A DNA stretch of 64,000 bases, taken from NCBI RefSeq assembly GCF_028281565.1, contig NZ_JANQJQ010000030.1, positions 124,001 to 188,000 on the forward strand, given 5' to 3'. Shown here piece by piece: positions 52,580 to 61,586 of this stretch. Every line of letters begins with the position of its first letter. The first letter of the stretch is position 1. This DNA is from Seonamhaeicola sp. Its GTDB lineage: Bacteria; Bacteroidota; Bacteroidia; Flavobacteriales; Flavobacteriaceae. The translations under genes were made by a program, and so were the position numbers. The notes under the pieces were generated by a model. That model searched no databases. It saw only the letters and a program-made list of their open reading frames with translations, and had not been told where the DNA came from.

Positions 52580-53617
52580 ATGAAACAGTTAATTACATTC
52601 TTCATAATCGTCATTAGTTTAAGCTCCTTTCATAGTTGTGCCCGCATGGTAGTTAATGTGAGTACCGCCGATAGCGATCGTGTACAGGAAGAAGGGGAGA
52701 AGTATATTGACCGTATGAAAGCCTATGCTTTTGTAGAAATTAAACCTTTGGTCTTTGCTTGCGATCTTTTCGATTCGGATAAAATGAATACCTATATCTC
52801 TAAGGATATCAAAGAAGGTATTGCCGTGGGAACCATAGCCAGTGATGATGAAGCAATTCTGAAGACCAACATCAAGTCTTTTACGGATGCAGCAATAAAA
52901 GTTATTCAAAACACCTATAAACAAGCAACTGCACTAACCGAACAGAAAAAATACAGTGAAGCCGTTGACAGATTTTGGGACTCCTATAACCTGGTGGAAC
53001 AGTTGAAAAAAGACATTAAACATGAACTGGATAATTCTGATGCGGCCAACTCCATAGAAGCCATTGAATGTTTTAGTGTTTTATATGCCGAAGCGGCCAG
53101 TGGAGACCGCTTTAATCTATTAGGTGATCCGATGGTGTCTTATATCACCAAGGAAGAGAATCTGCCGCTTTGGGAAAGCACGTATAACCGTACTAAATCT
53201 TCCACCTTTTTTGGCAATGCCGATATTGCCGTCGTATTACAGGAAGACCCTGAAAGTTACAATAATAACTATGCCATAAAAGGGGTTAGGGTAGATGCCG
53301 ATAAACTCATACAATCCAGCTTTGATGTATTGGCTCAGTCTATTAATGTAGTAGCTTCTTCACAGGGCATTGCATTGCCGGATAAAGGAGAACAAAATTA
53401 TTTCTATCCTGATGTCATTCCTGAAATACAAAATCTTGCTACAGAGAAAAATAAGTTAGCAGACAAGCGCAAGGAATATGAAGCCTATAGAAAATTACTG
53501 ATAGTAAATATTCTTAACAAGAACCTAGATAATAAATCCGGAGAAGAATTAAAAACAGCCATTGATGAAATAAAAGCACTTTGGGCTACTTATAAAGCAA
53601 AAATGGCCTCTAATTAA
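52580..53617 (+). CDS. Lipoprotein with helical body, unknown function
   Basis: A 345-residue protein with a signal peptide and a likely lipobox (FHSC, Cys20). The body is mostly helical, with a TPR-like middle (KQATALTEQKKYSEAVDRFWDSYNLVEQ) and a coiled-coil C-terminus (EIQNLATEKNKLADKRKEYEAY). It follows the previous gene by 4 bp and likely acts with it at the cell envelope. Confidence 0.65.
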   Translation: MKQLITFFIIVISLSSFHSCARMVVNVSTADSDRVQEEGEKYIDRMKAYAFVEIKPLVFACDLFDSDKMNTYISKDIKEGIAVGTIASDDEAILKTNIKSFTDAAIKVIQNTYKQATALTEQKKYSEAVDRFWDSYNLVEQLKKDIKHELDNSDAANSIEAIECFSVLYAEAASGDRFNLLGDPMVSYITKEENLPLWESTYNRTKSSTFFGNADIAVVLQEDPESYNNNYAIKGVRVDADKLIQSSFDVLAQSINVVASSQGIALPDKGEQNYFYPDVIPEIQNLATEKNKLADKRKEYEAYRKLLIVNILNKNLDNKSGEELKTAIDEIKALWATYKAKMASN

Positions 53618-53627
53618 TTATCATATC

Positions 53628-53816
53628 ATGAAATATTCAATAGGAGATTGTGTAAAAAACACAAGAGTTAAAAAGTACAGTAATGGAGATATTATTGCTT
53701 TAGGCACCCCGGGTGATGTTCGGAAGGTGTATAAAGCCAGTAAAAGCTATTCTATTATGTTTCAGGGCGCACAGGCCGTACACCGTGTACTGGAAAAGGA
53801 TTTAGAGGCTTGCTGA
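53628..53816 (+). CDS. Small protein (62 aa), unknown function
   Basis: A 62-residue protein with no signal peptide. The pattern of alternating strands (IGDCVKNTRVKKYSNGDIIALGTPGDVRKVYKA) fits an SH3-like small barrel. It lies 10 bp after the lipoprotein gene in the same direction and ends the unit. Confidence 0.6.
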   Translation: MKYSIGDCVKNTRVKKYSNGDIIALGTPGDVRKVYKASKSYSIMFQGAQAVHRVLEKDLEAC

Positions 53817-53959
53817 TATTTCTTTGCGATGGTTAATGCAACACGCTTTTACGAAGTGACGCTAAGAGCGTAGTGGCATGTATGCGGAATGCCATACTGA
53901 TTTTTACAATTATTAACATGTATAATTTATTTCTTGTTAAATTTTTAGTGTATTACCTG

Positions 53960-53979
53960 ATCACTTAATAATAAGTGAT
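53960..53979. repeat. Inverted repeat ATCACTT/AAGTGAT
   Basis: ATCACTTAATAATAAGTGAT has 7-base arms and a 6-base centre. It resembles the inverted repeat at 51821-51839 upstream of the same gene cluster. Confidence 0.6.
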
Positions 53980-54026
53980 TTTTATTCTTCCCCTGAAAAA
54001 TTTCAATAGCAAAAGTTTTTACTAAT

Positions 54027-54042
54027 TACCCGGTATCGGGTA
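54027..54042. promoter_or_regulatory. Palindromic site TACCCG....CGGGTA upstream of a DUF1737 gene
   Basis: TACCCGGTATCGGGTA has perfect 6-base arms. A close relative (TACCTGATACTGGGTA) lies at 61937-61952, upstream of the gene at 62066. Both are followed by a GGGTATnTT segment. Confidence 0.5.
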
Positions 54043-54106
54043 TGTTTTGGCTTTGAGTGAAGTTATAATATTGTTTAGTGTAGAACTAATTTTAAAAAAA
54101 TCAATT

Positions 54107-54259
54107 ATGAAATACGAAATTTTATCACATGGTAGCAGGAGCCAGTTAGAAAATGTAGTAAGAAGCTATTTAAGAAATGGGTGGTTACTACAAGGTGGTG
54201 TGGCAGTTGCTGTTAAAGATGGTGTTGAAGCCTATTTTCAAGTAGTAATTAAGAGTTAG
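54107..54259 (+). CDS. DUF1737 domain-containing small protein
   Basis: A 50-residue protein from the ATG at 54107 (the open frame begins earlier, but family members start with M-K-Y-E). It shows the short DUF1737 pattern: SQLENVVRSYLRNGWLLQGGVAV. The function is unknown. Confidence 0.65.
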   Translation: MKYEILSHGSRSQLENVVRSYLRNGWLLQGGVAVAVKDGVEAYFQVVIKS

Positions 54260-54276
54260 TTTGATCTCATAAAGTT

Positions 54277-54471
54277 TTGGTCAAAACAATAGAATGTGGA
54301 GGTTTTACAATTCATATGTATAAAGATAATGAACGATTTTTTAACAGTGAGTTGATTCAAAAACAAACTGGTACAACAGGCACATCCGGGAGATGTTTGT
54401 TTCAGCGTAAAAAAATACTAAGAAATTTGTCAAATGTTATCTCTGGTTTGTCTTTACCAATAAGCAACTAA
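54277..54471 (+). CDS. Possible small ORF, uncertain
   Basis: A 64-codon frame from a TTG, GGFTIHMYKDNERFFNSEL at the start. The C-terminal half looks unstructured. It may be a remnant of a larger gene or chance. It lies between the DUF1737 and M43 genes on the same strand. Confidence 0.2.
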   Translation: MVKTIECGGFTIHMYKDNERFFNSELIQKQTGTTGTSGRCLFQRKKILRNLSNVISGLSLPISN

Positions 54472-54489
54472 TACTTTAAATATTTAATT

Positions 54490-55542
54490 ATGAAAAAAAA
54501 CATCTTATTTTTTTTAGTCCCCATTTTAATTTTTTCTTGTAAATCTTCTGAAAATTCAAATGCGCAGAAATTGGAGTATCTCCTTGATCAGTATGGTAAT
54601 TTTAACGATATTCAAAACATAGATAGTGTTTTTCAAAATGACATACTCGATTTGAGAGCAACTGCTATGGAAAAAGATGATGATGCCGTAGTAACTAAAA
54701 TAGATTCTATTTTACTGGAAGGTGAATCCGCCTCAAAATTTATGCAAAGTGGCGAACCGCCTATTAATCCTTCTGATTCTGATAATGTAGGGGGCAGAAA
54801 ATGCAGGACTGTAGATAATGCTCCGGCTAATGTTGTAAGAGTAAAGAGTAATTCATTGAGATTACCAAAGCAACCTATAGAAGTTAATGTAGCGTTTCAT
54901 GTAATAAAGTTTGATAATAATATTGGCGCAATTGAAGATTCAGTTCTTCAGAAGCAGCTTAAAGTTCTAAATGATAATTTTTCAAATACTCTATTCTCAT
55001 TTAAGCTGGAAACCATTACACGCACCGTTAACAAGGATTGGTATTATAAAGTTGATATGGAAACAAAAGAAGAAAAGGAAATGCACAGAGCATTAGCTGT
55101 TGATCCCAAAACTACTTTAAATGTGTATTTTGTGGGTAATAATAGTTATCTGGGCTATGCCCAATTTCCATGGGAAGATAAAAGTAACTTTGATGGAGTG
55201 GTCATTTATAATGGTTCTATCCCAGGAGGAGTTTCCACCAACTATAATGAAGGTAAAACTTTAACCCATGAAGCTGGCCATTATTTAGGTTTATGGCATA
55301 CATTTCATAAAGGCTGTTCTGTAGGTGATAATGTTGCCGATACTCCTGCTCAGGCGTTAAGTACTGAAGGGTGTCCGCAAGGCAAAGACACATGTCCTAA
55401 TCTACCGGGATTGGATCCAATCCATAATTATATGGATTATTCATACGATAGCTGTATGCGAGAGTTTACAGCCGGTCAAAACAACAGAATGAACTGGGCA
55501 GTTAGAAAGTTTAGAAAAGAGCTAATTATAAATCCAACATAA
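54490..55542 (+). CDS. M43 (pappalysin-like) zinc metalloprotease lipoprotein
   Basis: A 350-residue lipoprotein (lipobox IFSC, Cys17). The extended zinc motif is H260-E-A-G-H264-Y-L-G-L-W-H270, followed by the Met-turn (NYMDYSYDSC) near residue 316. The Cys-rich loops (GCSVGDNVADTPAQ) are typical of M43. It would degrade extracellular proteins. The next gene overlaps its stop codon by one base. Confidence 0.9.
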   Translation: MKKNILFFLVPILIFSCKSSENSNAQKLEYLLDQYGNFNDIQNIDSVFQNDILDLRATAMEKDDDAVVTKIDSILLEGESASKFMQSGEPPINPSDSDNVGGRKCRTVDNAPANVVRVKSNSLRLPKQPIEVNVAFHVIKFDNNIGAIEDSVLQKQLKVLNDNFSNTLFSFKLETITRTVNKDWYYKVDMETKEEKEMHRALAVDPKTTLNVYFVGNNSYLGYAQFPWEDKSNFDGVVIYNGSIPGGVSTNYNEGKTLTHEAGHYLGLWHTFHKGCSVGDNVADTPAQALSTEGCPQGKDTCPNLPGLDPIHNYMDYSYDSCMREFTAGQNNRMNWAVRKFRKELIINPT

Positions 55543-55970
55543 TGTTCATTGTGAAGTGTTCATACTATCATAGAACAAATGCTATTCTTTTTAGTTTGGT
55601 CACCTTTTTAGTGCTTAGCTGTAATGCTCAGAGAACTAAACAAAGTAAGCAAAAAACGTTAGATAATACTGCATGGATAATTGTTGATTCTAGAGATGCA
55701 GCTGAATACGATTCTATAAAGGCTTCTGATGTAGCAGGTACAAAAACAATCCTATTTAGTAATGATACGATCAAAGAGTTTTTTGGCACTTCTCAACAAA
55801 ACCCAGCCAGACAATTATTATATACAACAAAAGGTGATAAGTTGCAACTACAAAAAGATAACAGAATTTTTGCACAGTACACTTTTAAAATACATTCAGA
55901 CACGCTTATCATTTTCAGACAAGGCAGACATGGAATTGTTCAGGATATATATACTTTGTTAAAGAATTAG
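55542..55970 (+). CDS. Lipoprotein of unknown function
   Basis: A 142-residue protein with a hydrophobic N-terminal stretch ending in a lipobox (VLSC, Cys27). The body is beta-rich (TAWIIVDSRDAAEYDSIKASDVAGTKTILF). It overlaps the M43 protease by one base, so it is likely co-translated with it. Confidence 0.6.
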   Translation: MFIVKCSYYHRTNAILFSLVTFLVLSCNAQRTKQSKQKTLDNTAWIIVDSRDAAEYDSIKASDVAGTKTILFSNDTIKEFFGTSQQNPARQLLYTTKGDKLQLQKDNRIFAQYTFKIHSDTLIIFRQGRHGIVQDIYTLLKN

Positions 55971-56083
55971 TATTTGTATTATAATACGATTGTACGTATA
56001 CTGCCTGCCCTGAACGAATTCGAAAAGTAACTTGAACTTTATTCGCATGATCTCTATTTTATATTCCGGAACACTACTTATAT

Positions 56084-56100
56084 CTCAAATAGGAGCGGAG
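56084..56100. repeat. Intergenic repeat CTCAAATAGGAGCGGAG
   Basis: A related sequence, CTCAAAATAGGAGAGGAG, occurs at 61780-61797. Both lie in AT-rich intergenic DNA. Confidence 0.4.
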
Positions 56101-56178
56101 TAGGCAACCACGCTTTTACCCTAAGCAACGATAGGAGTAGCAAAAGGTGCTTAATGCCTAAATTCACCTCTGTTTTTA

Positions 56179-56238
56179 CATGACTAATGTCATGAAAAAT
56201 GGCAGCATTCTTTTTTAACTTTAGGTCATTCTAAAGTT
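56179..56238. promoter_or_regulatory. Two tandem inverted repeats upstream of the VKAI-repeat gene
   Basis: The first is CATGAC / GTCATG with a 4-base centre (56179-56194). The second is AACTTTAG / CTAAAGTT with a 6-base centre (56217-56238), ending 10 bases before the ATG. They may form RNA hairpins at the start region or bind regulators. Confidence 0.6.
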
Positions 56239-56247
56239 ACATTAATC

Positions 56248-57405
56248 ATGAAAAATTCAAATCATTCAGTCGCTAAAACTATATGCTATTATTTATTTAT
56301 TCTTGGTTTTTTATTTTTATTAACAGCCTGTAAGGACGGGGCTTCAAAAGATAAAACAACTCAAACCGAAACGGCCGACGTTGCAACATTTGAGAACATT
56401 TTGTGGAATGTTAAAGCCATCCATCCAAATGGACAAAGCCTGGATATTAAAATATTTGATAATGCCGGAAAACCTTTCGATATAAAGGCCATTCAAAACT
56501 CCGATCAGGATAACTTATTAGACGTTAAGGCCATTGTAAATGGAGAGCAGTTACCCGTTAAGATATTAGTGAGTAAAAATCAGTTTGCTCCGGTTGTAGC
56601 CATTACTCCTTCAGGCAGTGCCTACAAACTCAGAGCCATAACTCAGGAAGGGGAGAAAATAGATGTCATAGGCGTTGTCAGGTATGGAAATATTGTCATT
56701 ATGAAAGCCGTTACCAAAAAGGGGAAGTTCTATGGTGTAAAAGCCATCTCACCTACAGGAAAGCTTAATGATATTAAAGGCATAAAAATTAATTTTCAGG
56801 ATAGAGAGATGAGTTTAAAAGGCCATAGCATCTATGCACATGTCAAAGCCATGCATCCGTCTCCCAATGAAGATAACTTTGTAATGCCAAAGAAAAATAT
56901 AGCAAAAGGCCTTTATACAAGTAATTTTAATAAAATTACCTGGAATATTAAAGCCGTAACGCCCGATGGTAAAAACCTGGATGTAAAAGCTATTGATGCC
57001 GAAGGCAATGCATTTGACGTAAAAGCTATGCAGGATTCTAAACAACATAGCTTTATGAACATTAAGGCCTTTGTAGAGGGCACGGAATTACCCGTTAAAA
57101 TAATGCAACGTTCAGAATCAGAAGACTATGCACCTATTAAGGCTATTGGAACAGACGGTGCTATTTACGACATTAAAGCAATAACGGAAGATGGTGTCAA
57201 ACTGGACGTAAAAGGCATTGATAGATTGGGTAACATTATAAATGTAAAAGCCGTTAATGAAAATGGTGATCTCTATGGTGTTAAAGCGTTTGCTCCGGAT
57301 GGGAAACTGAATGCGGTAAAAGGTATCAAGATCTTTGACAGAGAAGTAGAGATGCGGGTACAGGGAAATCCGGTACATGCGCATTTAAAGGCTATTAGTC
57401 AATGA
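56248..57405 (+). CDS. VKAI-repeat lipoprotein with two homologous halves
   Basis: A 385-residue lipoprotein (lipobox LTAC, Cys28). The body has two homologous halves, about residues 50-205 and 228-385. Each contains many copies of [VI]KA[IVMF] spaced 12-16 residues apart, usually after a G-x-x-[FYL]-x-[VI] strand. This suggests a regular beta structure such as a propeller or solenoid. It may belong to a recently named DUF family, but I cannot name it with confidence. It stands alone. Confidence 0.7.
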   Translation: MKNSNHSVAKTICYYLFILGFLFLLTACKDGASKDKTTQTETADVATFENILWNVKAIHPNGQSLDIKIFDNAGKPFDIKAIQNSDQDNLLDVKAIVNGEQLPVKILVSKNQFAPVVAITPSGSAYKLRAITQEGEKIDVIGVVRYGNIVIMKAVTKKGKFYGVKAISPTGKLNDIKGIKINFQDREMSLKGHSIYAHVKAMHPSPNEDNFVMPKKNIAKGLYTSNFNKITWNIKAVTPDGKNLDVKAIDAEGNAFDVKAMQDSKQHSFMNIKAFVEGTELPVKIMQRSESEDYAPIKAIGTDGAIYDIKAITEDGVKLDVKGIDRLGNIINVKAVNENGDLYGVKAFAPDGKLNAVKGIKIFDREVEMRVQGNPVHAHLKAISQ

Positions 57406-57438
57406 TCTGCTTCACATAAAGAAAAATGCATTTGTGCT

Positions 57439-57470
57439 AAAACGAGGACCTAATAAGTCCTCGTTTTTAT
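57439..57470 (+). terminator. Terminator of the VKAI-repeat gene
   Basis: An 11-bp stem AAAACGAGGAC / GTCCTCGTTTT with a 7-base loop is followed by more T. Confidence 0.8.
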
Positions 57471-57629
57471 TTTTCTAAATACGCGGTATAAAATTGGGAT
57501 GGTGCCCCTGTATTGTATAACCGAAAAGGGGAGAGGCTCCATAGGAATTATTCCCATGTTAAGAGATTATGGTTTTAAATGTATAGATGACATCAAAATC
57601 TTCTATTTTTCCACTGCTACCAAAACCGT

Positions 57630-58430
57630 TTACGCCTTTATAATAAGCCATTCTGAAACCTGAGATTTGGGAATCTCAATGAAATAATTGCCGGAATAAA
57701 CCGGACATATGACACAGTCATCAAAATAAAATTTTATAGAAGTTTTATCTATCACAAAGTTATTCTTGTACGCTTCAAAAGTACTTGGTGTTAATTGAGA
57801 ACATTCTTCATATTTTGGTTCCGCATTTACTTTTTTCTCCAGTAACCGATTCAATTGTTTTAACACAGACCATTCCGAACCTGGTTTGAAGACCGAGTCA
57901 TATGACAGAAACTGACCCTTTTCCATATCAAAATTAAGCGTTTTAAACAAATAGGAGTTCTGCTTCTTGTCTGTATAGTGGTTTGCCTTGTACATGAGTA
58001 TACTAAGCATATGATCATCTATGGTGTAAATTTTATAGTCAACCACTCTTTTCATACGCTCAAGTTTGTCATAACCAACATGACATGGTAATTCCGTTTC
58101 ATTCAAAATATTTCTTACGGAATTATCCAGGTCTAAATACTCGTTCCTAATGAAGTCATTGAATACTTTAAATGACGGATTAAACTTTGGATCCAGGAAA
58201 GGATATCTGTAGAAGATCTCGTAATTGCCCTCTTCCTTCTGGAATAATTTTGTTTGAATAAACCGAGACGTGTTTTCCTTGTCCACGGCCATGGTTTTAT
58301 TATTTTCCTCATATATTGAAGTGGTATTTTGACCGGTCAAATCTTCGTTAGGTTTGGTTTCAGAAGACATCAGCATAAAAACTAATAGAGTTCCTAGTAT
58401 TGGTAGTAACAAACTGCTTTTCTTTTTCAT
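57630..58430 (-). CDS. DUF3298/RsiV-like exported protein
   Basis: A 266-residue protein from the ATG at 58430 with an N-terminal hydrophobic stretch. The C-terminal part resembles the DUF3298/RsiV fold found in anti-sigma factors and deacetylase-associated proteins (KFYFDDCVICPVYSGNYFIEIP). No sigma factor is adjacent, so a regulatory role is not supported here. Confidence 0.55.
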   Translation of the reverse strand: MKKKSSLLLPILGTLLVFMLMSSETKPNEDLTGQNTTSIYEENNKTMAVDKENTSRFIQTKLFQKEEGNYEIFYRYPFLDPKFNPSFKVFNDFIRNEYLDLDNSVRNILNETELPCHVGYDKLERMKRVVDYKIYTIDDHMLSILMYKANHYTDKKQNSYLFKTLNFDMEKGQFLSYDSVFKPGSEWSVLKQLNRLLEKKVNAEPKYEECSQLTPSTFEAYKNNFVIDKTSIKFYFDDCVICPVYSGNYFIEIPKSQVSEWLIIKA

Positions 58431-58876
58431 AATTGTGATTTTTAAAAGTTTATGACACAAAATTCCATATTATTTTTCATTTATTTTTATTTATAATTTT
58501 TATATTAAACATAAATATATCTAATACTTAATTAAAATATGCTTTTGAAGGCAATTAAGTTATCAGATTTCATAAACAGAATGTATAGCCAAAATAATTA
58601 AGACCGAATATTGTAAAAACACTAATAAAATAATGGATTAAGGGGGTATTTTCTTTGGTTGTTGTCCTAATGATAGGATAGCTGTTCGATGGTATTTTTG
58701 ATAAGGAACTTATATTTGCTTTACTTAATCATAAAAATAATTTATAATAATCATCATTAATATAAATGAAAATATATGATATGGTTTTTGTAATTTTATG
58801 AAAGAAAAGAAAGTATAAAACCAAACTATTAATACAAAGTTCGTGGGTTTATATTAAGAATTTAAAAAAAATTGCT
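58431..58876. promoter_or_regulatory. Long AT-rich intergenic region with promoter-like boxes
   Basis: No gene is seen. TAnnTTTG matches occur at 58693-58700 and 58711-58718 on the plus strand, but they lie about 160-180 bp before the next ATG, so a long 5'-UTR or chance is possible. A short hairpin (GTCCTA...TAGGA) sits near 58664-58680. Confidence 0.35.
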
Positions 58877-59176
58877 ATGAAAATGATTTTTAAACATGAA
58901 GAGACCAAAAAAAGCGACTACCTAAGGCAGTATGCCATTGGTAAATTACAGGCTTTAACAAGAAGGTATCCTTTCGCGATCAAGGCCGCGGTAACTTTGA
59001 AAAAGGTACCTAAAGACTATGATAAAGGTAATATTTGTGGTATAAAATTAAGTCTTCCGGGACCTGAAATTTATGCGTCATCAAATGAAAACAACTTTAT
59101 ACGTGCCATAAACAATACTGTAAAAAATTTAGGAGTTTTGTTAGAAAAACGAAAATTGATCCTGGTCCATAAATGA
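58877..59176 (+). CDS. Ribosome hibernation factor (HPF/RaiA family)-like
   Basis: A 99-residue protein with the core of the HPF/YfiA family: PGPEIYASSNENNFIRAINNTVKNL, and basic residues throughout. Members bind the ribosome decoding centre in stationary phase. The N-terminal strand is less typical, so the call rests on the second half. A 54-codon ORF follows after 8 bp. Confidence 0.7.
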   Translation: MKMIFKHEETKKSDYLRQYAIGKLQALTRRYPFAIKAAVTLKKVPKDYDKGNICGIKLSLPGPEIYASSNENNFIRAINNTVKNLGVLLEKRKLILVHK

Positions 59177-59184
59177 ATTAAGCC

Positions 59185-59349
59185 ATGTTAAAACCGGAAT
59201 ACTTAATAAAAACCAATGAGGAATACTACCAATGGGTTACCAAAGGAGATACCTTTTTTAAGTACTCCTTATTCTCATTTAACAATGCCGTTTTATGGCG
59301 ATACCTGGATAAATTGGGTATAAAAGAATGTAAAAGTCATGAGTCATAG
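59185..59349 (+). CDS. Small protein (54 aa) downstream of the HPF-like gene
   Basis: An uninterrupted 54-codon frame that starts MLKPEYLIKTNEEYYQWV and continues FFKYSLFSFNNAVLWRYLDKLG. It is Tyr- and Phe-rich and begins 8 bp after the HPF-like gene, so co-translation is likely. No family recognised. Confidence 0.5.
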   Translation: MLKPEYLIKTNEEYYQWVTKGDTFFKYSLFSFNNAVLWRYLDKLGIKECKSHES

Positions 59350-59387
59350 GATGACTAAAGGCATTAAATCAAGCATGGTTTAGCTCA

Positions 59388-61586
59388 TTAAGCCAAAATA
59401 CTTTCATGGCCGGAATCCTTAACAAATAAGCAGCTACTATTGGTTTTAGCGGTCATATTACTAATAAAATTATAAGGCAGGGTGTCCTGCATACCAAAAA
59501 TATTCAGATCTGCGGCAGGTGCCTGTGTGACGAAGTCATTAAAAACACCAACGTACACTTCGGTTAAGGTGTTCGGTAATCTGGCTAGACCGGTCAATCG
59601 CTTCAGGAAATCTTTGGCATTTGCTTCTTCATTAGGATCCTCAACAACAATGATCAACCGGATACGGGCTTTCCAGTTCATTTTCAGTTTGTAGGCTATT
59701 AAAATGGATAGATCCAAATTCCCTATATCCCAGCCACCAAGTTCCCAGTTCCCGCTCCGGTCGCTTACCCAGACATTAATAGTATTACGCTGTCCTAATA
59801 AAGCAGTGGTATGGAGGTTAAAGAGCAAAATACCAATTTCCAACCGTATGGACTCTTTCATAACGGGCTTGATCTCATTATTATAATCATCATGGTCCTG
59901 TAAATTCAGAAACAGGATATTGGGTTTAAAAAAAGCGCCCTGCAATGCCTGGCTTGCGTAGTTAATGCCATTGGCAAATTGTTCGGTATGAATGACCGTA
60001 GACGATGAAAACACCCCTTTTTCCCTAAAGGACGTGGAAATGTTTTCCAGTTGTATGGCTAATTTACTATGCTCCGTAAATGGCTCAATACCTAACAATT
60101 TAATAGATCCCTTAGGGCGCGCAATATTCCTGAGAAACTCAAAAGTCCCTTTTAAACCGTTTACATCCCTAACAGGTACCATAAGATTAGCTTTCCAGGC
60201 ACGTTGCTGCATTTTTTTCATGCCCCAGGTGTGTTTCGCTGCCCATTCGGCAAATGATACAAAAAGCCCGGAACGTACATCTTCAAAAGGTGTTTTAAGA
60301 TTTTGACGGGACAAGTACCAATAGACCATCAATACAATGGAAAAAGAGATCAAACTTACTGACGGATTAATAATGAACATGGCGAAAATGGAAGAGATAA
60401 GCCCTAACCATGGGACCCATTTATGGATCTTAAACACAGGGCGATAACTTATCAGCCCCAAACGCTGTTCAATGATCACCACAATATTGATCATGGCATA
60501 GGTAATGAGGAAAAACAGTGTTACCAAAGGGGCCACGGCATTAATGTTGCGTAATAATAAGGTCAGGAAGATCAATATGCCGGTAACCATCATAGCATTA
60601 CGTGGCTGACCGCTATCACTTGTTCCGGCCAGTATTTTAGAGTAGGGCAGTACCCGATGTTGGCCCATAGCAAACAAAATACGGGAAGACCCCACAATGG
60701 AAGCCAAAGCAGAGGAAAAGGTAGCCCCTAAAATACCGGCAATAATTAAAGGCCCAAAGTAAGCTTTGTCTACCATAACGTAATAGTTGGTTAGAAGTTC
60801 TTCCTCAGAAGCACTTCTTGAGATCCAAAAGGCCAGTAACATATAGATCACAAAACTCACGCCGATGGCCCAAAGGGTTCCTGTTGGAATGCTTTTCTTT
60901 GGATCTTTTAATTCTCCGGACATGTTTGCTCCGGCCATAATACCGGTAGCAGCCGGAAAAAAGACTGCAAAAACAATCCAGAAACTACTGCCTTTAAAGC
61001 CATTTTCAACTGACCCTTTAAAAGCTCCCCAACTTAAAGAATCACTTAAAGGCAATTGCATAGAGCCATTATAAGCAGCAATGATTATGGAAATAAATGA
61101 TGCCAGGATCACTCCCATAATGATATATTGGGTTTTAATAGCCAGATTGGCGCTTATATAGGCTATTATAAAAAGCGAGGCGAACACAATAATATCTACC
61201 AAAAATGCATTATGCTCCGGAAAAATAGCGATCCAGCCTTCCCTGAAACCAAAAATATACATGGTAACGGCTAGCCCCTGCGATATATATCGGGGAATAC
61301 CCAAACTGCCACCAACTTCTAAGCCTAAAGCCTGAGATACAAGAGCGTAAGCACCACCGGCACCAATACGTATATTGGTGGTTATGGCAGACATGGACAG
61401 GGCCGTACATAAGGTGATTAAAAAGGAAACTAAAATGATTAACCAGGCGCCCAATAAACCTGCGTTACCAACAACCCAGCCTAAACGTAAATACATAATG
61501 ACCCCAAGAATGGTTAGGAAGGTTGGTGTAAAAACACCGCCAAAAGTTCCAAATTTTTTAATTTTTTTAGGAGTCTCTCCGTTCAT
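59388..61586 (-). CDS. SLC12-type (cation-chloride cotransporter-like) APC transporter
   Basis: A 732-residue membrane protein. About twelve helices occupy residues 15-430, starting FGGVFTPTFLTILGVIMYLRLGW, which is typical of the SLC12-like branch of the APC superfamily. A large soluble C-terminal domain follows (VPVRDVNGLKGTFEFLRNIARP). Bacterial members may move amino acids or ions. It is a single leftward gene. Confidence 0.85.
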   Translation of the reverse strand: MNGETPKKIKKFGTFGGVFTPTFLTILGVIMYLRLGWVVGNAGLLGAWLIILVSFLITLCTALSMSAITTNIRIGAGGAYALVSQALGLEVGGSLGIPRYISQGLAVTMYIFGFREGWIAIFPEHNAFLVDIIVFASLFIIAYISANLAIKTQYIIMGVILASFISIIIAAYNGSMQLPLSDSLSWGAFKGSVENGFKGSSFWIVFAVFFPAATGIMAGANMSGELKDPKKSIPTGTLWAIGVSFVIYMLLAFWISRSASEEELLTNYYVMVDKAYFGPLIIAGILGATFSSALASIVGSSRILFAMGQHRVLPYSKILAGTSDSGQPRNAMMVTGILIFLTLLLRNINAVAPLVTLFFLITYAMINIVVIIEQRLGLISYRPVFKIHKWVPWLGLISSIFAMFIINPSVSLISFSIVLMVYWYLSRQNLKTPFEDVRSGLFVSFAEWAAKHTWGMKKMQQRAWKANLMVPVRDVNGLKGTFEFLRNIARPKGSIKLLGIEPFTEHSKLAIQLENISTSFREKGVFSSSTVIHTEQFANGINYASQALQGAFFKPNILFLNLQDHDDYNNEIKPVMKESIRLEIGILLFNLHTTALLGQRNTINVWVSDRSGNWELGGWDIGNLDLSILIAYKLKMNWKARIRLIIVVEDPNEEANAKDFLKRLTGLARLPNTLTEVYVGVFNDFVTQAPAADLNIFGMQDTLPYNFISNMTAKTNSSCLFVKDSGHESILA

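Noticed and set aside
54277-54471. Strong call for the 64-codon frame between the DUF1737 and M43 genes
   Set aside because: Needs a TTG start, has no family resemblance and may be a remnant, so it is listed only with low confidence.
57630-58430. Anti-sigma factor, based on RsiV-like similarity
   Set aside because: No sigma factor gene is adjacent, and the similarity is to a general extracellular fold.
59482-60306. Several plus-strand frames opposite the SLC12-like transporter
   Set aside because: Shadow frames of the transporter C-terminal domain with no start context or family match.
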